Shown here: in pieces, positions 34,480 to 43,335 of the stretch
How the letters are laid out: every line of letters begins with the position of its first letter
How positions within the stretch are numbered: position 1 is the stretch's first letter
From: Flavobacterium panacis
GTDB taxonomy: Bacteria; Bacteroidota; Bacteroidia; Flavobacteriales; Flavobacteriaceae
Assembly: GCF_024649945.1 (NCBI RefSeq)
Contig: NZ_JANKMS010000012.1
Location: 97,211-161,210, forward strand
Length of the DNA stretch: 64,000 nucleotides
Direction of reading: 5' to 3'
Notes under the pieces: generated by a model
The model's input: the letters and a program-made list of their open reading frames with translations, nothing else
Databases searched by the model: none
What the model was told of the DNA's origin: nothing
Made by a program: the position numbers and the translations under genes

Positions 34480-34775
34480 TTAGTTTGCATTACTATTAAT
34501 AAATGAAAGATAATCATAGAGACAGATAAGTTTTCTAAAGTGCGTGCCTAATTTGCTATCATTAATCAAATCAATATTAGCTTCCAAATAAATCTTTAAT
34601 TGCTCTAAATTTATTTTTTCTGGAGATAATAATGGTGTGTAAATTAAGATATGTAGTTGATTATCTGTTTGATGCAATTCTTGTAATGTAGAGTAGGTTT
34701 CATTTATTTCATCTTTCTTTTTTGCATAGTTTTTTGAGGGATAGAAAGACTCTACTTTTACATCATTACTTTTTT
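34480..34775 (-). pseudogene. Out-of-frame C-terminal tail of the SIR2-domain gene
   Basis: An open frame without a plausible start codon overlaps the end of the SIR2 gene and continues about 90 codons (SNDVKVESFYPSKNYAKKKD, then LHILIYTPLLSPEKINLEQL). The only possible start is a TTG at 34677. It lies in the -1 frame relative to the SIR2 gene, and the overlap includes a run of six A (minus strand, 34770-34775). One extra A there would fuse it to the SIR2 frame. I read it as the original C-terminus, cut off by a 1-base deletion, a sequencing error or a frameshift site. Confidence 0.6.
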
Positions 34776-36059
34776 GATAAATTCAGGGGAAAACTCTTTG
34801 ATGTCGCTATTTTCATCTATTTTACCCGATTCATTTAAAAGTCCAGCAGCATTTAAATGTTTAAAGAAAGGGATGTATCTTCCCATTAATGATGGTAAAC
34901 AAAGGATTGAAATTTTCAAAGGATCCCAGTTTCTGGATATTATTGAATCTATTAAAACGTCTTTAAATTCTATACCTTTTATTCCAACTTCTGCAAAGCG
35001 ATCTTTAAGGCCAACGCCATATACAAATTCTGCTTCATGTAAATTTTCAATATCATCTAAGTTATCGGCTACATATATTTTGGATTTAGAAGAATTCGAT
35101 TTGACGAAGTCATAAACCATGCCTTTCATCTGTCTTAAGATTTTTATTGGTAATTTCCTTTTGTTGTTGGCAAGTACTGTATAAATGTCTAGAAAGTTAT
35201 TTAGTGTTATAAGTTTCAATGGAATTACTGTGTCAGAGATCAAAATTGTACTATCAATTATTGTGGTTTCAGTAGCTGTCGAACTCCATTGACAAAATAT
35301 TAATCTATCTTTTAATTTACCAATATTTTCTTTGGTTAAACATCTAATTATTGATTTTAAGATGGATTGAATGTTCTTATCATCTAAGCTGTAACCGATA
35401 AAAATGATTGGGTTTTCAACGAATATTGTAAGTAGTTTAGCAGCTAAAAACTCATTTCGATCCTCGAAATTTTCATAATCTTCTTCGGTTAAAACCAATG
35501 AATTAGGAGCAGAGGAACAGCCATGTATTTTATAGATTTCACCAATTGAAAATAATTCTGAAAAAATTAGTTCCTGCTGGCCAATAAATTTTATAAAATC
35601 AGGAAACAACTGTTCAAGTAATTGATCCCAATTTGTTGTTATTATTCCATCAATATTAATTTTTTTTAGTAGTTTAATTTCTTTTTCAATTATTTCTTCT
35701 GTTGAAAGTTGCATATTTTTATTTATCTTCTCTGCAATTTCATATTTTAGGGGTGAAAATTTACTATTAGTTAGAGTTTGAAAAATTTCTCTACTTTCTT
35801 TAAAATCATCGTTACTCCACCATGTATCATTAAATTCATTTCCAATCAATGAAGCAACCCTTGGCAGTTGTGAATCAGCGTTAGATTTATAGAAGTTATA
35901 TGGTTTAGATAATTTTAGTTCTTCACAGATTTCTGTTAATAATAATTCCCATGTGGGTAATCCTATATATCTTCTAGAAAATCCTGATCCTATAAATAAA
36001 AATGGAGCTGTAGAGAATTTTGCAATATGTTCTTTAAATTGAATTGTGAATGTCTCCAT
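34758..36059 (-). CDS. SIR2-domain protein, possibly defence-associated, truncated by frameshift
   Basis: 433 residues. NAD-binding SIR2-like motifs are APFLFIGSGFSRRYIGLPTW at the N-terminus, IITTNWDQLLEQL near 140, KIHGCSSAPNSL and IIFIGYSLDDKNIQSIL. Proteins of this SIR2-like type often degrade NAD as effectors of anti-phage systems, but no partner gene is evident here. The codon use is more AT-rich than that of its neighbours, and it interrupts the nitrate island, which suggests transfer. The frame ends at 34758, while an open frame in -1 continues about 90 codons (see 34480-34775). Confidence 0.8.
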   Translation of the reverse strand: METFTIQFKEHIAKFSTAPFLFIGSGFSRRYIGLPTWELLLTEICEELKLSKPYNFYKSNADSQLPRVASLIGNEFNDTWWSNDDFKESREIFQTLTNSKFSPLKYEIAEKINKNMQLSTEEIIEKEIKLLKKINIDGIITTNWDQLLEQLFPDFIKFIGQQELIFSELFSIGEIYKIHGCSSAPNSLVLTEEDYENFEDRNEFLAAKLLTIFVENPIIFIGYSLDDKNIQSILKSIIRCLTKENIGKLKDRLIFCQWSSTATETTIIDSTILISDTVIPLKLITLNNFLDIYTVLANNKRKLPIKILRQMKGMVYDFVKSNSSKSKIYVADNLDDIENLHEAEFVYGVGLKDRFAEVGIKGIEFKDVLIDSIISRNWDPLKISILCLPSLMGRYIPFFKHLNAAGLLNESGKIDENSDIKEFSPEFIKKVMM

Positions 36060-36129
36060 AGTGATTAGATATTAGTTGACGAAAGAAATCAAATATACTT
36101 AATAATTAAATTTATTTTGTAAAAAAAAA

Positions 36130-36160
36130 ACACCCTCTTTCTGATTTTGAAAGAGGGTGT
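36130..36160. terminator. Terminator hairpin between the SIR2 gene and a secreted protein gene
   Basis: ACACCCTCTTTC and GAAAGAGGGTGT form a 12 bp stem, with an A run before and a T run after. It serves the leftward gene at 36206 and would work in both directions. Confidence 0.85.
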
Positions 36161-36205
36161 TTTTGTGTAAAATTCGATTTATAAAAATCACTCTGTATTT
36201 AAATC

Positions 36206-36574
36206 CTAACCAACAAGTCTTGTGGTACCGCAATTGATGTCAATTTCTGCAAAATGGTGTTTTCCCATTACGATAAGAAGTTTGTCTGTATTGTAACCGA
36301 TGTATCTTATTTCAGGATTTCCTTTTTTCGGATTTCCACAAACAGAAATAACATTGGTCTGCCATTTTAATTTCTTCTTTTTGTAAGCAGATATTGTTTG
36401 TAAGTCATTTTCAACATAGTAGATCATGTTGTTTTTTTTAATGCCTCTTTTTTCTGTTTTTGCGAAATTTATTTCTGAGCCTTGCGAAATTAAAGCATCA
36501 TTAAATTTTTGAGCAATACCAGTTTGAGTAACCACAAAAGTGGTCAACATAGATAATTTTAAAAATGGTTTCAT
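36206..36574 (-). CDS. Small secreted protein of unknown function
   Basis: 122 residues with a signal peptide ending near GIAQ (residue 22). The mature part is basic and beta-rich by appearance and has two Cys (VCGNPKKG and INCGTTRLVG). I do not recognise a family. The gene stands alone between two terminator hairpins, and its own promoter is not obvious. Confidence 0.6.
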   Translation of the reverse strand: MKPFLKLSMLTTFVVTQTGIAQKFNDALISQGSEINFAKTEKRGIKKNNMIYYVENDLQTISAYKKKKLKWQTNVISVCGNPKKGNPEIRYIGYNTDKLLIVMGKHHFAEIDINCGTTRLVG

Positions 36575-36655
36575 CAGGATAGAATTGGGGGTTCATAATC
36601 GATTCAAATATAGATAATTAAATTATATAACAAGCTTTTGTATGTTAAAAAAAAA

Positions 36656-36685
36656 TTACCCTTTTCTGATTTCAGAAAAGGGTAA
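36656..36685. terminator. Terminator of the porin gene
   Basis: TTACCCTTTT and AAAAGGGTAA form a stem around CTGATTTCAG, which can extend the pairing. A run of A precedes it, giving T on the minus strand, and a T run follows on the plus strand. Confidence 0.8.
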
Positions 36686-36712
36686 TTTTTACAACTTAAT
36701 TTTATTGAAAAA

Positions 36713-37987
36713 TTATTTTTTCCAACTAAAAATTTTAGGATCTACAGAAATCATTAACCAAGCCCAATTATTAGTATGGCTAGTATCTCCGCCTTTTACA
36801 ACTTCCATTGTTTTAGATCCGAACATTTGAGAATAACCTCCTGTAACTGTTATGTTTTTCTTGAAATTATATCCAAAAGTTGCATCAACCTCAGTTCCTA
36901 AATAAGAATCTAGTTTCTCATTTACAGGTGTAACTACGTCGGCAGCAGTTAAAAATACATGTGGAATCAAAGCAAACTGCCATTTATTTACATTGTAGTT
37001 TAGTTTAATAAAAGCATCTTGTAAACCAAAACTGTTTGTGTAATTTCCAACATAAAAATAATCCATATAGCCATTAAATCCATGATTGGTTCCAAAAAGC
37101 GGATTGAAAGATTTAAGTACTGAACTTCCATCATTTGAAGATTTTCCAGATAAAAATTCATAACCTAAATCTACTTTAAAAGCTTCTGTTATGTTGTAAC
37201 CTAAATTTGCAGCAGCATTCCAAGCGCTTACTTGACGATCATTGCTTTTTCCAGTTTGTCCGTACACCCAAAAGCTAGTATCTAATTTACCTTTTTTATA
37301 AGTCAAATAAGATCCAAAAGTTTGCTTGTAATCTACCAGAATTTTATTCGTTGGAGTATTTGGATTACGAGTATATTCGTAACCTGTATTCAATGCTAAG
37401 AAGCTTGCTCCGAAATTTTCACTGAATTGATTGTGGTACCAAGCATACTGCAGTGTTTTGTACATATTAGGTACATTATAAGTTGTTTGAACAAGATTTT
37501 CAGCATCTGAGTTGTATGCACCTCCAAAATCCAATTTTTGAGTTTCATCATGATAAGAAACAATTAATGCGTCGTGACTTTGTCCTTGCTGTGCCCAATC
37601 CAATCCTCCAAGAATACGCTGATTATCGTAAGAAAGCACTTGACGTCCCATTCTGGCACTCCACTTTTCAGTAAAATTGTATTGCGCCCAAGCCTCGAAT
37701 ACTGCTACTCCATTTTTATCGGCTGTAGCTGTTGTTGGTACATCTCCCCAAGTTCGGGTATTTTGTAAAGTCAGTTTTACAATAAAATCTTCTTGTTTGT
37801 AATTAATACCTAAGCGGGATCGCTGAGAAATTTGCGATGTTCCTTCTTGACCATAATTCAGAGGTTGTTTGAATCCGTTTCGATATTCAAAACGTGGTCT
37901 GATTTGAAGATTGACATCTAACTCCTGTGCCTGAATTTCAAAGCTTAATCCGACGATAAGTAAAAAGATTAGTTTAAATTTTTTCAT
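36713..37987 (-). CDS. Outer-membrane porin of the alginate-export (AlgE-like) type
   Basis: 424 residues with a signal peptide (FLLIVGLSFEIQAQ). The rest is alternating beta strands with a C-terminal aromatic-rich segment (WAWLMISVDPKIFSW), typical of an outer-membrane barrel. The region RSRLGINYKQEDFIVKLTLQ and ARMGRQVLSYDNQRILG matches the alginate-export fold. It directly follows narK, 95 bp away on the same strand. I infer a channel that lets nitrate or nitrite cross the outer membrane rather than alginate export. Confidence 0.75.
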   Translation of the reverse strand: MKKFKLIFLLIVGLSFEIQAQELDVNLQIRPRFEYRNGFKQPLNYGQEGTSQISQRSRLGINYKQEDFIVKLTLQNTRTWGDVPTTATADKNGVAVFEAWAQYNFTEKWSARMGRQVLSYDNQRILGGLDWAQQGQSHDALIVSYHDETQKLDFGGAYNSDAENLVQTTYNVPNMYKTLQYAWYHNQFSENFGASFLALNTGYEYTRNPNTPTNKILVDYKQTFGSYLTYKKGKLDTSFWVYGQTGKSNDRQVSAWNAAANLGYNITEAFKVDLGYEFLSGKSSNDGSSVLKSFNPLFGTNHGFNGYMDYFYVGNYTNSFGLQDAFIKLNYNVNKWQFALIPHVFLTAADVVTPVNEKLDSYLGTEVDATFGYNFKKNITVTGGYSQMFGSKTMEVVKGGDTSHTNNWAWLMISVDPKIFSWKK

Positions 37988-38082
37988 AAAATTGGTAAGT
38001 TTTTATCGAGGGTAAAATTATAAGAAAAAGCTGTTCTTTGCTATGATTACAATCATATTTCTAATTTTTTTTTAATCTAAGT

Positions 38083-39567
38083 TTAATAAGCAGGCTCTAA
38101 TTTTGCTTTACGAACTTTAATTTCTTTTTCTCTAGAAAGTTGTGTTATAGTATAATGCATCCAAACCAAACAAACAATTGAAAAGATTAGAATAAAAATC
38201 CATGAACTTGACCAAATTCCGGTTGCAGTCAATAAGTATCCGAAGATGATTGGGCCAAAGAATCCGCCTAAACCGCCAATCATTCCAACCATTCCACCCA
38301 CAACTCCAACTTCATTTGGGAAATATTCAGGAATATGTTTGTAAACTGCAGCTTTCCCAATTCCCCAAGAAATTCCAATTAGAATTACTAAAACCAAGAA
38401 AACCCACATATTCGCATCAAACTTAATTACAGTAACACCTTTTGCAATTAGTTCCTTTTTAGCAACACTTTGATTGTGCGCTACAACTACATCTTGCCAG
38501 CTTGAAGTTGTTGGAAAAATTGCATTTTCAGCTGTATTTGCTGTTTTTTGCGCAATAGGATATTCTTTATCTCCAACTTTTACTGTTTTATCGCTTATTG
38601 CATTTACAACTCCTTTTTTTGAAGCTAATATTCCTGGTCCTGAAGTAGTGATTTCCATTTTAGGAATTGATAATAAAGCGCTTAAAATTACAGAAGAACC
38701 CAAAACCCAGTACATCACTTTTCTCGCTCCGAATTTATCCGATAAATACCCGCCAAATGCTCTAATTACTCCAGAAGGCAGACTAAACATCGTTGCAAAT
38801 AAACCTCCCAGAACTAAACTGGTTTGGTAAACGTTCATGAAGTTTGGCAATAACCATTGTGAATAGGCCACAAAACAACCAAAAACTAAGAAGTAATACG
38901 CCCCAAAACGCCAAACTCTTTGTGATTTAAGCGGTGTAAGCATTTGAGAAATTGTTTTTCCACTGCTTTCTATTTTTTTGTTTTGAGCGAAGATTAAAAA
39001 GGCAATACCAATAACCACTAGTGAAACGGCATAAATAACAGGCAACACTTTCCAACCATTTTGTGGATCATCTATTGAAAAATGATTTAGCAGAGAAGGA
39101 GCTAAAAAGGTAGTAATTGCTGCACCGGCATTTCCCATTCCGAAGATTCCGAGGGCGCGTCCTTGCCATTCTTTTGGGTACCAGATAGAAGTATAACCAA
39201 TTCCAACAGCAAAACTAGTTCCGACCATTCCGAATAAGAAGCTTAGTAAAGCAAACATCGCGAAACTGTCGGCGTAGGGAAGGAGAAAGAGTGGAATTGA
39301 ACAAAGCAGTAATAAAAGTGAAAAAACATATTTTCCGCCAAATTTATCTGTCAAGATTCCGATTGGTAAACGCATAATTGATCCAGTCAAAATTGGAATA
39401 CCTAAAAGCCATCCAACCTGAATAACATCCCAATGGAAAATTCCGTTATCAACTAAAAAGGTTACTAGAACGCCGTTTAATGTCCAACAGGCAAAACACA
39501 CTGTAAAAGCCAATGTGTTCAAAAATAAAATTTTGTGTGATTGCGATAGTGAGTTTGTATTTTTCAT
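38083..39567 (-). CDS. narK: Nitrate/nitrite transporter, MFS family NarK/NasA-type
   Basis: 494 residues with about 12 membrane helices. The nitrate signature GMGNAGAAITTFLAPSL is in TM5 and a second glycine-rich motif GMVGMIGGLGGFFGP is in TM11. About 80 hydrophilic residues (GPGILASKKGVVNAI through AKGVTVIKFD) are inserted between TM9 and TM10. By the positive-inside rule they face the periplasm, which is unusual for MFS proteins. It lies between the NarL-type regulator and the porin gene. Its promoter carries a nitrate-regulon half palindrome. Confidence 0.93.
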   Translation of the reverse strand: MKNTNSLSQSHKILFLNTLAFTVCFACWTLNGVLVTFLVDNGIFHWDVIQVGWLLGIPILTGSIMRLPIGILTDKFGGKYVFSLLLLLCSIPLFLLPYADSFAMFALLSFLFGMVGTSFAVGIGYTSIWYPKEWQGRALGIFGMGNAGAAITTFLAPSLLNHFSIDDPQNGWKVLPVIYAVSLVVIGIAFLIFAQNKKIESSGKTISQMLTPLKSQRVWRFGAYYFLVFGCFVAYSQWLLPNFMNVYQTSLVLGGLFATMFSLPSGVIRAFGGYLSDKFGARKVMYWVLGSSVILSALLSIPKMEITTSGPGILASKKGVVNAISDKTVKVGDKEYPIAQKTANTAENAIFPTTSSWQDVVVAHNQSVAKKELIAKGVTVIKFDANMWVFLVLVILIGISWGIGKAAVYKHIPEYFPNEVGVVGGMVGMIGGLGGFFGPIIFGYLLTATGIWSSSWIFILIFSIVCLVWMHYTITQLSREKEIKVRKAKLEPAY

Positions 39568-39585
39568 AGCACTTATATTTTTATG

Positions 39586-39608
39586 TAAAAATAAGTACTA
39601 TAACTTAG
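39586..39608 (-). promoter_or_regulatory. narK promoter element related to the nitrate-regulon operator
   Basis: Read on the minus strand, CTAAGTTATAGTACTTATTT plus TTA contains the arms TAAGT and ACTTA followed by TATTTTTA, a weaker match to the -7 box. The layout mirrors the nirB, moeA and nasA promoters. It lies 20-40 bp before the narK start. Confidence 0.5.
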
Positions 39609-39644
39609 TTAAAACCTGCTAAAACGCAGTTTTTGAAAAATAAT

Positions 39645-39660
39645 TACGTATTTATACGTA
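39645..39660. promoter_or_regulatory. TACGTA double site upstream of narK
   Basis: TACGTATTTATACGTA holds two TACGTA palindromes. They lie just after the response-regulator stop codon and upstream of the narK promoter. Similar TACGTA sites lie before nirB (46732-46737 and 46777-46782) and before the response regulator gene, so they may be its binding sites. Confidence 0.45.
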
Positions 39661-39666
39661 TTTTTT

Positions 39667-40326
39667 TTAAATTAAAGAATACTCAGCCGCTTTATTAGAA
39701 AGTTCCATTAAGTTTTTCACTTTCAGTTTTTTCATTAAGTTGAAACGGTGTACTTCGGCAGTTCTTTTACTAATATCTAAAGCTTCAGCGATTTCTTTGT
39801 TTCCTTTTCCTGATAATAAAAGTGTCAGGATTTCTTTTTCTCTTTTGGTAATCATCATTTCTTCTCCTAAAGTTTGTTTAGGTTCTAATGATACTGACGA
39901 ATTGGTCAATTGTCCAATTAAAATAGATGAAATATCACCACTGAAATATTTTCCTCCAGCAGAAACACTATGTAAAGCTTTTAAAAATTCTTCTTTTGAA
40001 GAACCTTTTAGCAAATAACCATCAGCTCCAGCTTTTATAGATTTCAAAACATATTCCTCCGATTCGTGCATCGAAAGCATGATGATTTTCACATTGTTAT
40101 TCTCGCTTCTAAGTTTTTCTACTAATTCTATACCCGTCATGTTTGGCATACGGATATCGGCTATAAGTAAATCGGGTTTTGTTTCAGCAACCACCTCAAG
40201 TGCGTCAAGACCATCAATCGCTTCGCCCACAACCTCAATGTTTGCTTCGTTTTCAAGTAAAGATTTGATTCCGTCTCTAACAAAAACATGGTCATCTGCT
40301 AATACTACACGAATGATATTGCTCAT
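39667..40326 (-). CDS. NarL/FixJ-type response regulator
   Basis: 219 residues. Residues 1-125 are a receiver domain with the acidic pocket ADD (10-12), phospho-acceptor Asp57 (LLIADIRMPN), a conserved Ser in MLSMHES and Lys in LLKGSSKEEF. Residues about 150-215 are a LuxR-type helix-turn-helix (TKREKEILTLLLSGKGNKEI, then ISKRTAEVHRFNLMKKLKV). Its partner is almost certainly the kinase encoded at 40894-42702. It probably controls narK, the porin and the nir genes in response to nitrate. Confidence 0.92.
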   Translation of the reverse strand: MSNIIRVVLADDHVFVRDGIKSLLENEANIEVVGEAIDGLDALEVVAETKPDLLIADIRMPNMTGIELVEKLRSENNNVKIIMLSMHESEEYVLKSIKAGADGYLLKGSSKEEFLKALHSVSAGGKYFSGDISSILIGQLTNSSVSLEPKQTLGEEMMITKREKEILTLLLSGKGNKEIAEALDISKRTAEVHRFNLMKKLKVKNLMELSNKAAEYSLI

Positions 40327-40353
40327 AATTACTTAATTTATATTCTCGATTTT

Positions 40354-40392
40354 TACGTATATTCATCTATAAAGAAGACGCTAATATACGTA
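40354..40392. promoter_or_regulatory. Inverted repeat upstream of the response regulator gene
   Basis: TACGTATATT (40354-40363) and AATATACGTA (40383-40392) are perfect inverted 10 bp arms separated by 19 bp. It lies 28-66 bp before the response-regulator start, so it is a candidate autoregulatory site using the TACGTA core. Confidence 0.5.
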
Positions 40393-40503
40393 CTTTTTTA
40401 AAAATAAATTCCAAAATTTTTAAATTCCAAATTCCAACATTAAAAAATCATTAGAAAGTTAAGTTCTAATATTGAAATTTCAAATTCCAAATGTTGCACG
40501 TTT

Positions 40504-40536
40504 AACTTTGTCAAAGTTTTAAACTTTGACAAAGTT
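40504..40536. terminator. Strong AT-rich hairpin in the kinase-regulator gap
   Basis: AACTTTGTCAAAGTTT and AAACTTTGACAAAGTT form a 16 bp stem with a 1-base loop, followed by T on the plus strand. Each arm is itself palindromic around TTTGTCAAAG. It may stop read-through between the kinase and regulator genes. Confidence 0.5.
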
Positions 40537-40548
40537 TTTTCCTTCTAG

Positions 40549-40654
40549 TTTGTCATCTCGACGAAGGAGAGATCCCACACGGGATTCTACAAAGACTGTC
40601 GATTTAGATTGTGGAGTTTCTAGTGTGATTTCTCCTTTCAGTCGAAATGACAAA
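40549..40654. repeat. Palindromic repeat, TGTCATTTCGA family, copy 3
   Basis: It starts TTTGTCATCTCGACGAAGGA and ends CTTTCAGTCGAAATGACAAA. The arms have diverged more than in the other copies. It shares the internal CACACGGGATTC / GATTGTGGAGTTTCTAGTG text with copy 4. Confidence 0.85.
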
Positions 40655-40685
40655 CCGTTGAAAATAAAAACGTCTTTTGAAATCG

Positions 40686-40806
40686 TTTGCCCGCGAGAGG
40701 GATAGGAGCTGGCTACCGAAGTAGCGCGGATAGCCCGACAGCATTAGGGAAAGTGGGCGAATGTAGACAAAGTTTGTTTGCCCACTTTTTCTAATGGTGG
40801 CTCGCC
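40686..40806 (+). repeat. GC-rich GGGATAGGAG...GGATAGCCCG repeat, copy 1
   Basis: CCGCGAGAGGGATAGGAGCT is followed by a hairpin around CTACCGAAGTAGCG, then GGATAGCCCGACAGC. Outer arms GCCCGCGAG and CTCGCCC can pair. Copies are at 55489 (plus) and 63836 (minus). The GC content is far above the surroundings. The following part to 40893 holds another imperfect inverted repeat (AATGTGTCAATTAGAAAATT with a partner ending GGCACATT) and no gene. Confidence 0.75.
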
Positions 40807-40893
40807 CTGATTAATGAAATAATTAGTTAATGTGTCAATTAGAAAATTACTTCATTGCTGAAAATTATCTAATTATCAAATTGGCACATTCAC

Positions 40894-42702
40894 TCATTTA
40901 AGTATTGGGATGTTGAAAGTAATTCTAGTTCCCTCGCCAGGAATAGAATTCATGAAAACACGGCCATTAATGTATTGGATTCTTTCTTTCATAAATAAAA
41001 GCCCCATTCCAGATTCGCTGTTGCGTTTTTTGTCGACTGAATTTACGTCAAAGCCTTTTCCGTTGTCATCTACGATGATGCTTAAAAGTGTTTCGCTATG
41101 CGAAAGTTGTACAATAATGTGTGACGATTCGGCGTATTTGATGGCGTTGTTGATTGCTTCTTGCGTAAGGCGATAAATATTGATTTCGATTAGCGAATCT
41201 AAACGTTGGTCAAAATCGGTTTTGTTGTAGAAAAGGATTTCTTTTCCGGTAAGTTTTGAAAGTTCCTGAGTCAGTTTTGAAAGTGAGGAAACGATTCCGT
41301 GATCGCTTAATTCTGGTGGCATTAGGTTAAAAGTTGCCGTGCGAACTCCTTTTATAATATCCAGAGAAAGCTTCTTTAAATATTCAATTTTTTGTTCTGA
41401 TTTTTCTCTGTCATCCAGATTGATGCTTTCTAAACTGAATTTTAAACCTGTAAGCATTTGACCGATTCCGTCGTGAATTTCTTTGGCGATTCGGTTTTGT
41501 TCGTTTTCTTGATTTTCAACGATTTTGCTTGAAATAATCTTTTGCTGATTGATTTTTTCTGTTGTATTTTCAAGATTCAAACGTTCGACTTCGCGTTGCG
41601 CTTTTTTGCGTTCGGTAATGTTGAAACAAACAATCAAAAGTTCCAGTTCGTCTTTTTTGATCATTACAGGAACCATTGATAAATCGAGCCAGATTTCTTT
41701 TTCGTCTTTATTGACGATTTTGATTTCGCCTTGCCAGCCACTTCGTTGTTTTTCGAAAATAAGACGATCGAAATTAACTTGTTCTTTTTCGTCTTCGGTT
41801 AAAACTTCAGAGAACTTTTTGTTGGAAGAAAACTTGGTGTAATTAAGAAGTTTGGCGAATTTTTCTCCAATATGAATGATCGAACCGTCTGGGGAAATTC
41901 GGCAATACAGCAAAGTATTTTCCATCGCATAATTGAGCGATTTCAGTTCTTTTACCGAGTTTTCTTTGATTTCAGAGATAATTTCCGTGTCATAAGCCAA
42001 TTTTAAAGCTTTCTTTTCAGAAGATAAAAGCTTGGCAATTAACCTTTCGATTTTCTTGTTGGTTGGTTTGAAAATAAAGAAGAATTCTAGAAGCAGAACC
42101 AGAAGAGTAAAACCAAAAATCCAATATTCGATTCGGCGTTGTTCGGTTACTTTTTCGTGTGCTTCAAGATCGTATTGGGTTACAATCTGATTCATTTTCG
42201 AAAGAAAGATTCCTTCGTTTCTTAAAATAGTTTGAACCAGTTTTTGATTTTCAGAAGTTGATTTTTGTTGTTGAAGATTTAATAAAAAAGCATCGGTTGT
42301 CTGTGCAATTTTATTGAAAATCGGATTAATTTCCAGATACAATTTAGAAAGTGTTTCTGATTTTTGTTTTGGAAAAGCCAAACTATCATTTCCGTTTTCT
42401 AATGCATTTTGATTTTTCTTCCAAAGTGCTAAAACCTCTTTTAAGTGCGAAATTTTTTTGGCTGTAGCCGAATCAGATACGTAATGTAAAATCAGAACTT
42501 CTTTGACGATTTTCTGACTCAGCATTCTCTGTTTTCCAGAAAAATTAATGATTTTAGAATCGCTTAACTGCTGATTCAGATTGTATTGAACCAGAAACTG
42601 ACTAATAATTATGGTTAAGGCAATAGTAAGAAGCGCAAAAAAATACAGTCGTCGTAAATTTTTGAAAGTGATTTTTTCTGCTTCTTGATTGTCCTTTTTC
42701 AT
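40894..42702 (-). CDS. NarX-like sensor histidine kinase
   Basis: 602 residues. TM1 (about 18-38) and TM2 (about 189-208) bound a periplasmic helical sensor. It contains NFSGKQRMLSQKI at 53-65, the counterpart of the nitrate-binding P-box of NarX/NarQ-type sensors. A PAS/PAC domain follows (about 260-375, IVCFNITERKKAQ). HisKA_3 has the phospho-acceptor His410 (RIAKEIHDGIGQML), and the HATPase domain has YRLTQEAINNAIKYA, DDNGKGF and GMGLLFMKER. It pairs with the NarL-type regulator and should sense nitrate or nitrite. It starts 5 bp after the DUF4202 gene. Confidence 0.92.
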   Translation of the reverse strand: MKKDNQEAEKITFKNLRRLYFFALLTIALTIIISQFLVQYNLNQQLSDSKIINFSGKQRMLSQKIVKEVLILHYVSDSATAKKISHLKEVLALWKKNQNALENGNDSLAFPKQKSETLSKLYLEINPIFNKIAQTTDAFLLNLQQQKSTSENQKLVQTILRNEGIFLSKMNQIVTQYDLEAHEKVTEQRRIEYWIFGFTLLVLLLEFFFIFKPTNKKIERLIAKLLSSEKKALKLAYDTEIISEIKENSVKELKSLNYAMENTLLYCRISPDGSIIHIGEKFAKLLNYTKFSSNKKFSEVLTEDEKEQVNFDRLIFEKQRSGWQGEIKIVNKDEKEIWLDLSMVPVMIKKDELELLIVCFNITERKKAQREVERLNLENTTEKINQQKIISSKIVENQENEQNRIAKEIHDGIGQMLTGLKFSLESINLDDREKSEQKIEYLKKLSLDIIKGVRTATFNLMPPELSDHGIVSSLSKLTQELSKLTGKEILFYNKTDFDQRLDSLIEINIYRLTQEAINNAIKYAESSHIIVQLSHSETLLSIIVDDNGKGFDVNSVDKKRNSESGMGLLFMKERIQYINGRVFMNSIPGEGTRITFNIPILK

Positions 42703-42707
42703 ATTTT

Positions 42708-43292
42708 TTACAATCCCAAAGAAGCTTTTATAAGGTTTAAGTTTTCTTCAGAATAGTTGATTTTTAAAGCTTCCTGGTGTCCTTTTTCAGACATTTTATC
42801 CCAAGTTTTCTTGATGATGTTTTTCAGCTTTTCTTCATCGTGTTTTTCAACAAAAGGTTCTAAGTAATATTCTAAAAATACCAAACAAATTACATCTTCC
42901 AGCAATTGTGTTTCAGCATCTTTTTTAAGTAATTTCTTTTCAATTAAAAAAGAAACACGATCAATGAAAGTTTGGTCGTATCCAGCTTTTTCTAATATTC
43001 CTGCGGTAGTTTTGGCGTGGAATTTTTTCAGTTCTTCTCTCCATTTTAAATAACCCACACGATCCATTGGATAGGATTCGCGGGCCACTTTCCAACGGCA
43101 GATATGTTGCGCTTTTGAAGCGATCTGAACTTCTTCTGACGCATTTGGTTCAAACTGCATCAGTTTTTCGTACATCCTGTTTGAATACAGTAATTCTTTT
43201 GGATATTCGGTGTTTTGGTCTAATTCGATGTTTGGATCCTGAGCATTTTCAGCATCAATCCATTCACTTGCTTTTTGAAAAGGTGTATTCAT
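42708..43292 (-). CDS. DUF4202 family protein
   Basis: 194 residues, soluble and mostly helical. It matches the DUF4202 family by the wording FQKASEWIDAENAQDPN, AQHICRWKVARESYPMDRVG, YLKWREELKKFHA and LLEDVICLVFLEYYLEPF. Several His, Glu and Asp residues recall HD-domain hydrolases, but the activity is unknown. It lies between nirD and the NarX-like kinase, with a 5 bp gap to the kinase, so a role in nitrate/nitrite metabolism is likely from context. Confidence 0.85.
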   Translation of the reverse strand: MNTPFQKASEWIDAENAQDPNIELDQNTEYPKELLYSNRMYEKLMQFEPNASEEVQIASKAQHICRWKVARESYPMDRVGYLKWREELKKFHAKTTAGILEKAGYDQTFIDRVSFLIEKKLLKKDAETQLLEDVICLVFLEYYLEPFVEKHDEEKLKNIIKKTWDKMSEKGHQEALKINYSEENLNLIKASLGL

Positions 43293-43335
43293 TTTTTGGT
43301 TGGATAATAGATTTCAAAGATACGTAATTTTTTTT

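Noticed and set aside
34480..34677. Independent 65-residue gene starting with TTG at 34677
   Set aside because: The frame stays open upstream past this TTG into the end of the SIR2 gene, so an interrupted C-terminus explains it better than a separate gene.
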